A stretch of DNA of 64,000 bases, taken from Paenibacillus contaminans (GTDB lineage: Bacteria > Bacillota > Bacilli > Paenibacillales > NBRC-103111). The notes under the pieces are model-generated. The model saw nothing but the letters and a program-made list of their open reading frames with translations. It did not search any database and had not been told where the DNA came from. This document shows positions 9,192 through 18,262 of this stretch, piece after piece. Position numbers and translations under genes: made by a program. The stretch is from the NCBI RefSeq assembly GCF_003285015.1, contig NZ_QMFB01000009.1:186001-250000 (forward strand). The letters are read 5' to 3'. Each line of letters opens with the position of its first letter. Positions within the stretch are counted from its first letter, which is position 1.

Positions 9192-10598
9192 TTAGTCCGC
9201 AAATTGCAGCGCGTACAAGTCTGCGTCCTTTAATTCGAATTTCAGGCGAATCGTCTTGCCGCGGAACGGAGACAAATCCGAACTGCCTCTCCAGCTCACT
9301 TCACGCTCTAACTCATCCCCATAAATCACATCGCAATCTTCCGTACTGAAATGCGGAATCGGCCAGCCATCCTGATCGATCAAACCGACGCGGATGGAGC
9401 CCGGCGCCGAAGTGCTGTAATTGAGAATCAAGCGATTGCCTTCCGCTACGAAACGTTTGGTCGTCATAACGCCGCCTTTGTAATCTGCATTAACCGATGC
9501 AAAGCGGAATCTCGGAACCGTCACCCGCGTGACGAAGGAATCGTCCCATTGGTAGTGCTCGTTAATATACATAGAGAACTCGTCTCCTTCGGTTTCGAGA
9601 ATCCCCCATGCCGGCATTAACGAACGCTGCGTCCAATTGCGCCGGTCCAGTCCGGGACGCATCCAAGCTTCCATAAACGTGCGATCCCAAAGCTCGCCGT
9701 CGCGGCTGGACATCATGACATTATCCGAGACGCCCACTTTGAAGTAGCCTTCTACTTTTTGCCGCTCAGGCATGAAGCGCATCGGGAAAGACATATAAAT
9801 ATGCTCCGCGCCCGGGCATGGAATGGTGGCGTTCGTATAGAAGTGCTCCAACGGCGCGTTATGCTTGTACTGGTTCGGCTGCGGCGAAGACCAGTTTATG
9901 AAATCTTCCGATATGCTGAGTTGAATCGCGCGAACCCCCATGAAGATCGCAGAATCCTCCGGCGCCTGAATATTCGGTTCTGCCGGCGAGGCGAAGTAAC
10001 GGGAGTAACATTTGTAGTGCTGTGCTTCAGCATCCCAAAATACGAGATTATGGGAATCGAACGCTCCTTTTTTGATAATGGGCTCCTCCTGATAAGGCGT
10101 GAAATGAATGCCGTCCGGCGATTTGAAGGCGAACAAACCTTCAGGAGCGTAACCGGCAACCGCTTTGTATTTTTCGTCCGGCGGACAATTCGGATTCGTA
10201 TCCAGAAACGGACTGAAGTTGTGGGCGATAGAGCCGACTACGACGATATTGTTATCCGTGGAGCCTTCGAATTCATGCAAACCGATATGAGGGCGTTCCC
10301 AGTGGATCCCGTCCGTGCTTTCGGCATAACAGCAGGCCTGTCCTTCCGATTTATCCGTTAACGTATTAGGAAACGTAGCGCGGTAATACATCCGATACTT
10401 ATCGTTCGCTTTGAATACGCAGGAATAAATGCCGCTTGCCAAGCCTTCCCACGGCCGATCGATTTTCAGCGCCGTTTCCCGCTTTTGCGGGGGATTCATT
10501 TTCAACGAAGCGTTATGCATCGCTCCGATCAGGAAGTCGTCTACGAACATTTCCACCCGTTGTCCAATCGTAAGCGGTGCCGGTCTTTTGTTAGCCAT
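9192..10598 (-). CDS. five-bladed beta-propeller glycosidase-like protein, paralogue 1 of 3
   Basis: A 468-residue protein beginning with VEMFVDDFLIGAM and carrying blade motifs YRMYYRAT, CYAESTDGIHWERP, FKSPDGIHFTP and SSRDGELWDR. It aligns along its whole length with the 480-residue neighbour, so the pair arose by tandem duplication. CCGGAGGAAT precedes the start. It follows the ATPase gene of the transporter by 151 bp, a gap that contains a copy of a dispersed repeat. No signal peptide is present, so it should act in the cytoplasm. An oligosaccharide-cleaving or phosphorolytic role is the likeliest reading, but unproven. Confidence 0.7.
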   Translation of the reverse strand: MANKRPAPLTIGQRVEMFVDDFLIGAMHNASLKMNPPQKRETALKIDRPWEGLASGIYSCVFKANDKYRMYYRATFPNTLTDKSEGQACCYAESTDGIHWERPHIGLHEFEGSTDNNIVVVGSIAHNFSPFLDTNPNCPPDEKYKAVAGYAPEGLFAFKSPDGIHFTPYQEEPIIKKGAFDSHNLVFWDAEAQHYKCYSRYFASPAEPNIQAPEDSAIFMGVRAIQLSISEDFINWSSPQPNQYKHNAPLEHFYTNATIPCPGAEHIYMSFPMRFMPERQKVEGYFKVGVSDNVMMSSRDGELWDRTFMEAWMRPGLDRRNWTQRSLMPAWGILETEGDEFSMYINEHYQWDDSFVTRVTVPRFRFASVNADYKGGVMTTKRFVAEGNRLILNYSTSAPGSIRVGLIDQDGWPIPHFSTEDCDVIYGDELEREVSWRGSSDLSPFRGKTIRLKFELKDADLYALQFAD

Positions 10599-10666
10599 GT
10601 TTATTCCTCCGGAATCATCTTTAGAATTATCGCGCTGATCGTTAGTGCTGCATTCGGCTAATCGTT

Positions 10667-10692
10667 GCTGTAGTCCGAAAAAACACGCTTGC
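10667..10692 (+). repeat. degenerate copy of the TCCGATTTT dispersed repeat
   Basis: GCTGTAGTCCGAAAAAACAC continuing into GCTTG matches the copy at 38649-38673 at most positions. It lies between the transporter ATPase gene and the first glycosidase-like gene. Confidence 0.4.
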
Positions 10693-10749
10693 GTGTGCGG
10701 TCAAAACAAGGATATGCTCTGTAATTCGATTTAGCCCTATCTCCCGCAG

Positions 10750-11820
10750 CTATATCGCATCTTCCGTCTCTGCCAAATGGCAGGCTACAAAATGATCGTC
10801 CGTGCCTTTGACTTTACGCAAGGCGGGTATCTCGGTGCGGCATCTGTCTTGGCATAAGTGACAGCGCGTATGGAAGCGGCAGCCGCCGGGCGGATTCACC
10901 GGACTCGGCACGTCCCCCTTCAGTACGATGCGATCCTTCTTCTTGTTCAGATCGGGCGTCGGCACGGCGGACAGCAAAGCTTCGGTATAAGGATGCTGCG
11001 GCGTTTGGTACAACGCGCCCGATTCCGCAAGCTCTACGACTTGCCCGAGATACATGACCGCAATGCGGTCGCTCATGTACTCCACGACGCTTAAGTCATG
11101 CGCTATGAAAATATACGTCAATTTCAATTCCTGCTGCAGATCCTTCATCAGGTTTAGAACCTGCGCTTGAATGGATACATCCAGCGCAGAGACGGGTTCG
11201 TCGCAAACAATGACATCCGGATTGATACATAACGCTCTGGCGATGCAAATTCGTTGACGCTGTCCTCCCGAGAATTCGTTCGGATAGCGGTACATATATT
11301 CGGGCCGCAGATTGACGGATTCCAGCAAGCGGGAAATAATCGCTTTACGCTCGGCTCTATTTCCCATATTGTGTTTGCGAAGCGGTTCATCGAAAGATTC
11401 GTAGATCGTTTTGACCGGATTCAGCGACGAGTAGGGATCCTGAAACACAATTTGAATCTTCTTGCGAATTTGGAAGCTTTCCTCGCGATTCAGCTTCAGA
11501 ATGTCTCGCATCCCGCCGTCCTCAAAACGATAACGCAACTCTCCTGCAGTAGGCTGATGGAGCCGCACAATCGTCTTGCCGAGCGTCGTTTTGCCGCATC
11601 CGCTCTCGCCGACGAGACCGAGCGTCTCTCCTTTGCGGACGAACAAGCTGACGTCATCGACCGCTTTGACATGGCCGACCACTTTTTTCAGGAAGCCCTT
11701 GTAGACCGGATAGTACTTCTTCAAATGGCGGATATCGAGTATGATGTCATCTTGCCCGGACGTCGCAGGATCCGATTGCTTCCGTTGATCGCTATGATTT
11801 GATTGTGTAGACGTCGTCAT
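10750..11820 (-). CDS. Opp/Dpp-type ABC transporter ATP-binding protein (OppF-like)
   Basis: Energises uptake of a peptide or oligosaccharide. The 356-residue length is typical of OppF/DppF. It has the Walker A GESGCGKTT, the ABC signature FSGGQRQR, Walker B VIVCDEP and the C-terminal oligopeptide/dipeptide extension with a cysteine cluster (CRFHTRCHLCQDRC) found in this subfamily. The start overlaps the preceding ATPase stop by four bases and has GGAGGAGGTG upstream. It forms the second half of the ATPase heterodimer with the next gene. In Paenibacillus-type bacteria Opp-like systems near glycosidase genes often import glycans, so a sugar substrate is plausible here. Confidence 0.93.
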   Translation of the reverse strand: MTTSTQSNHSDQRKQSDPATSGQDDIILDIRHLKKYYPVYKGFLKKVVGHVKAVDDVSLFVRKGETLGLVGESGCGKTTLGKTIVRLHQPTAGELRYRFEDGGMRDILKLNREESFQIRKKIQIVFQDPYSSLNPVKTIYESFDEPLRKHNMGNRAERKAIISRLLESVNLRPEYMYRYPNEFSGGQRQRICIARALCINPDVIVCDEPVSALDVSIQAQVLNLMKDLQQELKLTYIFIAHDLSVVEYMSDRIAVMYLGQVVELAESGALYQTPQHPYTEALLSAVPTPDLNKKKDRIVLKGDVPSPVNPPGGCRFHTRCHLCQDRCRTEIPALRKVKGTDDHFVACHLAETEDAI

Positions 11821-12824
11821 CCTTTACGCACCTCCTCCAAGTTCCAGCAGCGAACGAGATGGCCTTGACCCTCGTCCGTTTGAGGGGGAGCCGAGCGGCA
11901 GCGGTCGGTTGCAAAATCGCAGCGTGGAGCAAAGGCGCAGCCTTCCGGCATCTCGGACGGATCGGGCGTGCTGCCGCGAATCGTTTCCAGCCGCATATTT
12001 CTTCTGATGCCGAGTACGGGAACGGAACGGAGCAGGGCGCGGGTATAGGGATGCTGCGGACGGCTAAGCACCTGTTCTACCGTTCCGAACTCGACGATTT
12101 TCCCCATATACATGACCGCCACCTCATCCGCCATATCGGACACAATGCCCATGTTATGGGTGATTAAGATGACCGAGGTATCGTATTTCTTCTGTACGTC
12201 CTTCATCAGCTCCAAAATTTGCGCCTGTATGGTGACATCGAGCGCGGTCGTCGGCTCATCTGCAATCAGCAGCTTAGGATTGCAAACCATTGCCATGGCG
12301 ATCATGACGCGTTGCTTCATGCCTCCGCTGAATTGATGGGGATAATCCTTCAATCTGGCGCGTGCGCTTGGAATGCCTAATAGCGACAACATTTCAACGG
12401 CGCGATCGGCCGCTTCTTTCTTGCTCATCGCATCGTGCTGCAACAAGGCTTCGCATATTTGATTGCCGATCGTATACACGGGATTCAAGGAAGCCATCGG
12501 ATCTTGGAAAATCATGCCGATCTCTTTGCCTCTGATACTGCGCATTTTGCGGCCGTTTCGTTCCAACCGGTTCAAGACGACGGCTTCTTCTTTGCCGTAA
12601 TACGTAATATGTCCCGCATTAATTTTGCCGAGACGCGGCAGCAGTTGCAGAATCGTATGAGCGGTTACGCTTTTGCCGCAGCCGCTTTCTCCGACTACAC
12701 CAAGGGTTTTTCCTTTTTTTACGGTGAAGGAAACGCCGTTAACGGCCTTAACGACCCGGCTGCCAAGGTCGAAGGATGTTTCAAGGTTTTCAACTTTTAA
12801 TAGCAAATCATGCTGCGAACGCAC
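11817..12824 (-). CDS. Opp/Dpp-type ABC transporter ATP-binding protein (OppD-like)
   Basis: First ATPase subunit of the transporter, 335 residues. Walker A GESGCGKSV, signature FSGGMKQR, Walker B LLIADEPTTALD and the C-terminal cysteine motif (CAFAPRCDFATDRC) are intact. The start is a GTG preceded by GAGGGGG. It overlaps the OppF-like gene by four bases and follows the permease by 26 bp, so all four transporter genes are one transcription unit. Confidence 0.93.
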   Translation of the reverse strand: MRSQHDLLLKVENLETSFDLGSRVVKAVNGVSFTVKKGKTLGVVGESGCGKSVTAHTILQLLPRLGKINAGHITYYGKEEAVVLNRLERNGRKMRSIRGKEIGMIFQDPMASLNPVYTIGNQICEALLQHDAMSKKEAADRAVEMLSLLGIPSARARLKDYPHQFSGGMKQRVMIAMAMVCNPKLLIADEPTTALDVTIQAQILELMKDVQKKYDTSVILITHNMGIVSDMADEVAVMYMGKIVEFGTVEQVLSRPQHPYTRALLRSVPVLGIRRNMRLETIRGSTPDPSEMPEGCAFAPRCDFATDRCRSAPPQTDEGQGHLVRCWNLEEVRKG

Positions 12825-12850
12825 AAATCGTATCCCCCTCGCCGTATTCC

Positions 12851-13723
12851 TTATTGGTTCGGATCCAGTACGTCACGCAGACCGTCTCCGAAAAAATTAA
12901 CCCCGAGAACAAACAGAGAGATCGCAAGACCCGGGGGGAGCCACAGCCAAGGATTATTTTGTATGACATCAACGGATTTTGCGGCGTTAATGATGTTGCC
13001 CCAAGTGGGGATGCCGGAAGGCACGCCCAAACCAAGGAAGCTGAGTCCCGATTCGGCCAGAATAAAGCCGGCTGTAGCCAATGTGACCGATACGATGACG
13101 GGGCTTAATGTATTAGGCAAAATATGACGGAACATAATCGATATCTCTCCGATTCCGAATGCCCTGCAGGCTTCGACATAGCTTTCTTCTCTAAGGGAAA
13201 AAAATCGTCCCCGCACTAGCCGGTAAGTTCCGGTCCATCCCGTAATCGCAAAAATAAAGATTAAATTAAATAAGCCTTGTCCTAAAAACACAACCAGGAT
13301 CAAAATTAAAACGATTTGCGGGAATGTCATGAAAATCTCGGACACGCGCAGCATGATTTTATCGAACCAGCCGCCGAAATAACCGCTGAAGCAGCCGAGG
13401 ATACTGCCGATCACCGCTCCGCCCAATGCGCCGCTGAGTCCGATCAAGATTGAAATTCTGGCTCCGTACAGCAGACGGGCGAAGACATCCCGGCCGATTT
13501 TGTCCGTTCCCATCCAATGCTCCCACGATGGGGGCTTGGCGCGATTCGCCAGATCGATTTGATTCGGGCTGTAGCTCGTTAACAAGGGTGCCAGAATGGC
13601 GGCCAATGACATAATCGCAATAATGGAGAAGCCCGCCATGGCCAGTTTGTTCCGGCGCAGCTTGTTCCAGCTTCGAAGCGCCAGACTGGATTTTTGTTTT
13701 TTCAATTGCACAGCCTGTTCCAA
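12851..13723 (-). CDS. Opp/Dpp-type ABC transporter permease (OppC-like)
   Basis: Membrane channel subunit, 290 residues from the chosen TTG start at 13723, which has AAGGAGG seven bases upstream; a longer frame to 13750 would overlap the previous gene. It shows an N-terminal cytoplasmic stretch, a first helix (LAMAGFSIIAIMSLAAILAP), the GTDKIGRDVFARLLYGARIS signature of OppC N-termini, and the EAA coupling loop around EACRAFGIGEISIMFRHILP. About six membrane helices are visible. Confidence 0.92.
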   Translation of the reverse strand: MEQAVQLKKQKSSLALRSWNKLRRNKLAMAGFSIIAIMSLAAILAPLLTSYSPNQIDLANRAKPPSWEHWMGTDKIGRDVFARLLYGARISILIGLSGALGGAVIGSILGCFSGYFGGWFDKIMLRVSEIFMTFPQIVLILILVVFLGQGLFNLIFIFAITGWTGTYRLVRGRFFSLREESYVEACRAFGIGEISIMFRHILPNTLSPVIVSVTLATAGFILAESGLSFLGLGVPSGIPTWGNIINAAKSVDVIQNNPWLWLPPGLAISLFVLGVNFFGDGLRDVLDPNQ

Positions 13724-13739
13724 TGTCCTTCCTCCTTCA

Positions 13740-14699
13740 TCAGCTTTCAAAGCGTACGCGCGGATCCAGCATAGCCGTAATTAAATCAACCAGAAAGCTG
13801 GCGAACAAAACCATGAAAGCAACCAGCATCGTGCTGATCATGACGACAGGATAATCCTTCGCCGACACCGCGTTAAGAATCATCCCTCCCATGCCGGGCC
13901 AGCCGAATACGCTTTCAATGATTACGGTGCCGCCAATGAGCATCGGCAGCCGGAAGACAAGCAGCAGAACGACAGGCATAAGCGCATTGCGAAAGGCGTG
14001 CTTGATAATGACTTTGTACTCCGGTATTCCTTTGCTTCTTGCGGTTTTCACATAATCCTTATTCAGCACATCCAGCATCGTGCCTCTCGTATAACGCATA
14101 AGCGCCGCCGTCAAAGCGATGCCAAGCACAAGCGCCGGCATGATCATGTATTCGATCCGGTCGAAAAACGTGACGTCGCCGTATCCGATCCGGCCGCTGA
14201 CCGGCAGCCAGCCTAGCTTTATGGCGAAAATTTGGATCGCTATGATCCCGACGAAAAATTCCGGTATCGATATGCCCAATATTCCGAAGGTCGTATTTCC
14301 ATAGTCCAACATGGAGTTTTGCCGAATGGAGGACAATAGGCCAAGCACAATGCCGAGCACCGAAGAAATAATCAATGCCGCGACGGCCAGCTCGAACGTT
14401 GCAGGAAGACGGTTCCCGATCATTTTGGCAATGCTCGTTCCATCCACCAAGCTGTAGCCCAGCTCGCCCGTCGCCAAATCGCCGAACCATTTATAAAATT
14501 GCACATAAACCGGAGCATCCAGACCCATCGCTTTCTTGTAGCCTTCGATGTCAAATTGGGATGAGCTAAGCAGCTCAGGCGGGATCATATAAGAAAGCGG
14601 ATCTCCCGGCGTAAGCTGCAAGCCTGCAAAAATAATAACCGTTACAAGCAGGAGCATCGGGATAATGGATAAAAACCGGAACGTAAAGTACTTCATCAT
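13740..14699 (-). CDS. Opp/Dpp-type ABC transporter permease (OppB-like)
   Basis: The partner permease, 319 residues. The start is set at the ATG at 14699 (a TTG just upstream at 14702 fits the GAGGAG site slightly better). The first helix FRFLSIIPMLLLVTVIIFAG is followed by the family motif LTPGDP. The coupling loop is near KTARSKGIPEYKVIIKHAFR. It ends 16 bp before the OppC-like start. Confidence 0.92.
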   Translation of the reverse strand: MMKYFTFRFLSIIPMLLLVTVIIFAGLQLTPGDPLSYMIPPELLSSSQFDIEGYKKAMGLDAPVYVQFYKWFGDLATGELGYSLVDGTSIAKMIGNRLPATFELAVAALIISSVLGIVLGLLSSIRQNSMLDYGNTTFGILGISIPEFFVGIIAIQIFAIKLGWLPVSGRIGYGDVTFFDRIEYMIMPALVLGIALTAALMRYTRGTMLDVLNKDYVKTARSKGIPEYKVIIKHAFRNALMPVVLLLVFRLPMLIGGTVIIESVFGWPGMGGMILNAVSAKDYPVVMISTMLVAFMVLFASFLVDLITAMLDPRVRFES

Positions 14700-14829
14700 C
14701 AATCGCTCATCTCCTCGGACACGCTTCGAACTCCAGCACGAATATCCCGCCGATCCATTGCGAGCATGCTCTCGTCGATATAAGTACGGCAAGGCTGGGT
14801 ATACCCGCGCCTTGCCGTATCGGGTTTCA

Positions 14830-16491
14830 TCACTTCATTTTCCAATTTGCGATTTTACGATCGTAGTTCGTCCATTCGTTGCCGTAGATACCCGCCGTTT
14901 CCAGACGGTTTTTGTTCACGACCGTGTATTGCTTCATGGCGAACAAAGGCATCTGCCACAAGTATTCCGCTTCCATTTCTTGCAGCTTGTTTAGCGCCGT
15001 TTGACGTTTGGCAGGATCGGACTCGCGGCGCAAAGCGTCCACCGCCGAATCCCATGCATCCTTGTTGTTGCCCATTACGCCCGTAGCCGCCACATTGTCG
15101 GAGTGGAAAATGCCGTAAACCTCTTCCATCGCCATTGCGGACAGCCCGGCATAAATAAAGTCGTAATCGCGTTTGGTGTAAATAAGCTCAACCAAGTTGC
15201 CTTGCAGCATGGTCGTCTCTACCTTCAAGCCGAGCTGCTCCCAGTAATATTTGATCGTATCGATCAAATCGATCGTGGCTTGATCGGAATAAAAGTAAGC
15301 CAGACGAAGGGGGACGCTCACATCGTAGCCGGATTCCTTGAGCAGCTGTTTCGCTTTCTCCGGATCGTAGTTGTAAGGCTGCGTGTTCTTGTTGAATTCC
15401 GGCAAGGCGTTCGGAACTTTGGTTTGAATGGGCGTTGCCTGTCCGGGATACAATTGCTCCGCCATGGTTTTGCGGTCAATGGCGTACAGCAAGGCTTGTC
15501 TCAAACGAAGATCGGCGATTTTCTCATTTTTCTTGCCGCTTTCGGCAGAGCCTTGCATGTTCGCCATCAAATAACGGATGTACAAAATATCCACTTCGTG
15601 AATATCGTAATGGCCTGTTTTCTTGATTTCGTTCATTTGGGCCAAATCCATAACGGAGAAGTAGTCAAGCTCTTGCGCTTGCGCTTTCGTCACGGTTTGG
15701 TCCTCGCTTAACGTTTGAAGCATGATTTTCTCGATTTGCGGCTTGTCGCCGTAGAAATCGGGGTTGACCTCCATAATCGCATAATTGTTCGGAACGACTT
15801 CCGTCACCTTGTAGGGTCCGTTGCCGATCGGCTTTTCCCAGAAAGCGGCCAGATGCAAGGTCAACGGATCCTCTTTCTCGAGCAAATGCTTCGGGTATGG
15901 CGGCCATTGAGCCATCGTCAGCAGGAACGCCCCCACAGGCTCGGTCAGCTTAACGGTAAGGACGTTTCCTTGTACCGAAAGCCCAGGCACCTCATTCGAT
16001 GTGCCCGCTTTGAATTCCTTCGCTCCGGCGATTTTACTGAATGCGCCTGCAAATACGGAGTTGATGGATACAGATTTTAACGCGGCCTGAATGCTCCACC
16101 GCACGTCTTCAGCCGTGAAGGGCTCGCCGTCGTGCCATTTGACGCCGTCGCGGATGGTGAAGGTATACGTCAGCTGATCGTCGGATATGGTGTAATCCGA
16201 TGCCAAATCCTTGTAAACCGGCTGCATATCCTTATCAAGCATCAATAGTCTGCGGAAGAGGTTGGTGCGTACAAATCCGCCGTAGTCGCTCCATGAGGAC
16301 TGGAATTTCTCTTGCGGCCCGCCTCCGATACGGAGAATGCCGTCCGACGCTTTCCCCGTGCTCGGGCTGTTGCCCGGCTTGGCGGAAGCATCCGGCGAAG
16401 GGCTTTGGCCGGTGCCGGGCGTAGAAGTACAAGATATGAGCAATGCAGCCGCCATAACAACGGACAGCATGGTCATCATCCAACGTTTCAT
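14830..16491 (-). CDS. extracellular solute-binding lipoprotein, family 5 (Opp/Dpp type)
   Basis: Surface receptor of the transporter, 553 residues from the ATG at 16491, preceded by AAAAAGGGAGG. The signal peptide MKRWMMTMLSVVMAAALLIS ends in a lipobox, with the lipidated cysteine at position 21, followed by a Ser/Pro/Gly-rich linker. The mature part has the family-5 hallmarks YTFTIRDGVKWHDGEPFTAE and LRQALLYAIDR. A perfect CcpA cre sequence sits directly ahead of the ribosome-binding site. Substrates of this family range from peptides to oligosaccharides; the context favours an oligosaccharide. Confidence 0.92.
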   Translation of the reverse strand: MKRWMMTMLSVVMAAALLISCTSTPGTGQSPSPDASAKPGNSPSTGKASDGILRIGGGPQEKFQSSWSDYGGFVRTNLFRRLLMLDKDMQPVYKDLASDYTISDDQLTYTFTIRDGVKWHDGEPFTAEDVRWSIQAALKSVSINSVFAGAFSKIAGAKEFKAGTSNEVPGLSVQGNVLTVKLTEPVGAFLLTMAQWPPYPKHLLEKEDPLTLHLAAFWEKPIGNGPYKVTEVVPNNYAIMEVNPDFYGDKPQIEKIMLQTLSEDQTVTKAQAQELDYFSVMDLAQMNEIKKTGHYDIHEVDILYIRYLMANMQGSAESGKKNEKIADLRLRQALLYAIDRKTMAEQLYPGQATPIQTKVPNALPEFNKNTQPYNYDPEKAKQLLKESGYDVSVPLRLAYFYSDQATIDLIDTIKYYWEQLGLKVETTMLQGNLVELIYTKRDYDFIYAGLSAMAMEEVYGIFHSDNVAATGVMGNNKDAWDSAVDALRRESDPAKRQTALNKLQEMEAEYLWQMPLFAMKQYTVVNKNRLETAGIYGNEWTNYDRKIANWKMK

Positions 16492-16508
16492 GGAAGTGCC
16501 TCCCTTTT

Positions 16509-16522
16509 TGTAAACGTTTTCA
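16509..16522 (-). promoter_or_regulatory. CcpA catabolite-responsive element (cre)
   Basis: Read on the minus strand, TGAAAACGTTTACA fits every fixed position of the cre consensus TGWAANCGNTNWCA. It overlaps the stop codon of the upstream binding-protein gene and lies 18 bp before the start of the family-5 binding protein. Bound CcpA would block transcription into the transporter genes when a preferred carbon source is present. Confidence 0.75.
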
Positions 16523-18079
16523 TTCGGTGCTGCGAACGTACTGCTTGAACGCTTTGTTCTTGTCGGCAATCCATTGCTCTCCGCCGAGGGCAAGCCAATT
16601 TTCAATGACCTGGTCCCATTCCTCGACCGGAAGCTCGCCTACAAAAATACGTACCTTTTGCTCCCAAAAATACCGTTTCATCGCCGGCAGCCGGTCCAAA
16701 GCCTTCCACTGCAAGGCGTCATAACGGACCTTCGCGTCAACCGGCTCGAAGGAGGGCCAGGACTCGACGATATTCACGATATCGGTGTACGTTCGATGTA
16801 CCCAAGAGGTGAACGGCCAGCGCTGCTCCCGCTTATAGTGAATATCGAATAAGGAATAATCGCCGTAATAGGGGGCGTTCTTCAGCTCGTCCTTCTCTTT
16901 GCCCAAAAATGCATAGCTGCCGTCCTGCAGCTTCTCGAAGGTTGCTCCTTCGATTCCGTAGCTCATTACTTCATGTCCTTGCTCGGTCGCATGATAATCC
17001 AACAGCCTGATTGCGGCGGCGGCATCCTTCGTCCGCGAGGAGATCGGCGTCACCGCAGCCAGCGGCCTGCCTTGCGGAACGCGGTTGATTCCTTCTCCTT
17101 TCAGCATAACGGGCAAATAAGCCGCGCCAGGCTTGGCGATGTGCAATAATTCTCCTGCGCCCAAGATCATATCGGAGAACCATCCTGCCGTTGCCCCCAC
17201 CTGATTTTTAGCCAGCCTGTCTTTTTTCTGGTCCAGCTTGGAGATGAGCTCGTACGGATAAATATACCCCTTGTCGTACCAGCGCTGTAAGGCGGAGAGC
17301 AGCCGCTTATAGCTCGGATGCAGCTCGGGAGGAAGCAAGGTTCCGTCCTCGTTTACCCACCATTCCATGGCCTGCGGCATGAAATAGGGAGCGAAGACCG
17401 CTTCGAAATCCGTAATTTCCGACTTGCCGGCCATTAAGCCTACGGTATCCCGAACGCCGTTGCCGTCCGGATCTTTGTTGATGAAGGCATCCAGCACGGC
17501 TTCGAATTGTCCGATCGTTTCGGGCACCTTCATTCCGAGGTTGTCCAGCCAATCCTTGCGAATTTGCAAAATACGCGGAGAGGATACCGGAGCGTCTCCC
17601 GGGATGCCGATAATCTGTCCGTTCACCGTCACTTCATCCCACAGGCGAGGATCCAGATTTTTCTTCAGATTCGGGCCGTACTTCTCAATCAAGTCGTTCA
17701 AGCCGAGAATATCTCCGCTGCGATACCACTCTACCGCCTCGTCCATCGTCATCTGATAAAGAATATCCAATTGCTCGCCTTTGGACATGACTTGCTTTGC
17801 CCGATTCGCTGCTTGTGCCCGCGACGCATAAACCATCTGGAGATCGATGCCCGTCTCCTGCATAATGCGGTCGTGCACTTGTCCGGCATATTCTTTGTCG
17901 GAAATAAACTCATGCGCCACGGCCATGGCTACAACGGTAGACTCGCCGTATTGCGACGGGCTTATGACCGGACCGGTCGCTGCAGGCAGCCCGCCTTTGA
18001 TTTCTTTACCGAATTGACAACCGGACAGCGCCATAAGCAGTACCGGAAAAAACACGATGCTGGATACTTTTCTTTTCAT
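16520..18079 (-). CDS. extracellular solute-binding lipoprotein, family 1 (LplA-like), orphan
   Basis: A 519-residue lipoprotein. The signal peptide MKRKVSSIVFFPVLLMALSG is followed by the lipidated cysteine at 21. Length and motifs (YGPNLKKNLDPRLWDEV; RILQIRKDWLDNLGMKVPET; DPDGNGVRDTVGLMAG) are typical of the large LplA-type sugar-binding proteins of Paenibacillus. Such proteins normally work with two CUT1 permeases, LplB and YtcP-like, but none is present here; instead an Opp-type system follows. It sits directly between the Cache/AraC regulator and the transporter, so it may feed the regulator or borrow a permease coded elsewhere. Confidence 0.88.
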   Translation of the reverse strand: MKRKVSSIVFFPVLLMALSGCQFGKEIKGGLPAATGPVISPSQYGESTVVAMAVAHEFISDKEYAGQVHDRIMQETGIDLQMVYASRAQAANRAKQVMSKGEQLDILYQMTMDEAVEWYRSGDILGLNDLIEKYGPNLKKNLDPRLWDEVTVNGQIIGIPGDAPVSSPRILQIRKDWLDNLGMKVPETIGQFEAVLDAFINKDPDGNGVRDTVGLMAGKSEITDFEAVFAPYFMPQAMEWWVNEDGTLLPPELHPSYKRLLSALQRWYDKGYIYPYELISKLDQKKDRLAKNQVGATAGWFSDMILGAGELLHIAKPGAAYLPVMLKGEGINRVPQGRPLAAVTPISSRTKDAAAAIRLLDYHATEQGHEVMSYGIEGATFEKLQDGSYAFLGKEKDELKNAPYYGDYSLFDIHYKREQRWPFTSWVHRTYTDIVNIVESWPSFEPVDAKVRYDALQWKALDRLPAMKRYFWEQKVRIFVGELPVEEWDQVIENWLALGGEQWIADKNKAFKQYVRSTE

Positions 18080-18262
18080 ATTCGTTTCAACGCCCTTTGC
18101 ATTATCCTGGACCTTCTGCAGATGAAACGGATGACGGTTGGGACCTGCCTTTTACAATGCCTTATGCGGCTCCTTCTTTCAACAACACAATGTTAAAATG
18201 ATCAACACGATATTAAAAAACGTTGATGCGGCGCGCTTTTTCGGCTGTATTGCAGATGGCAG

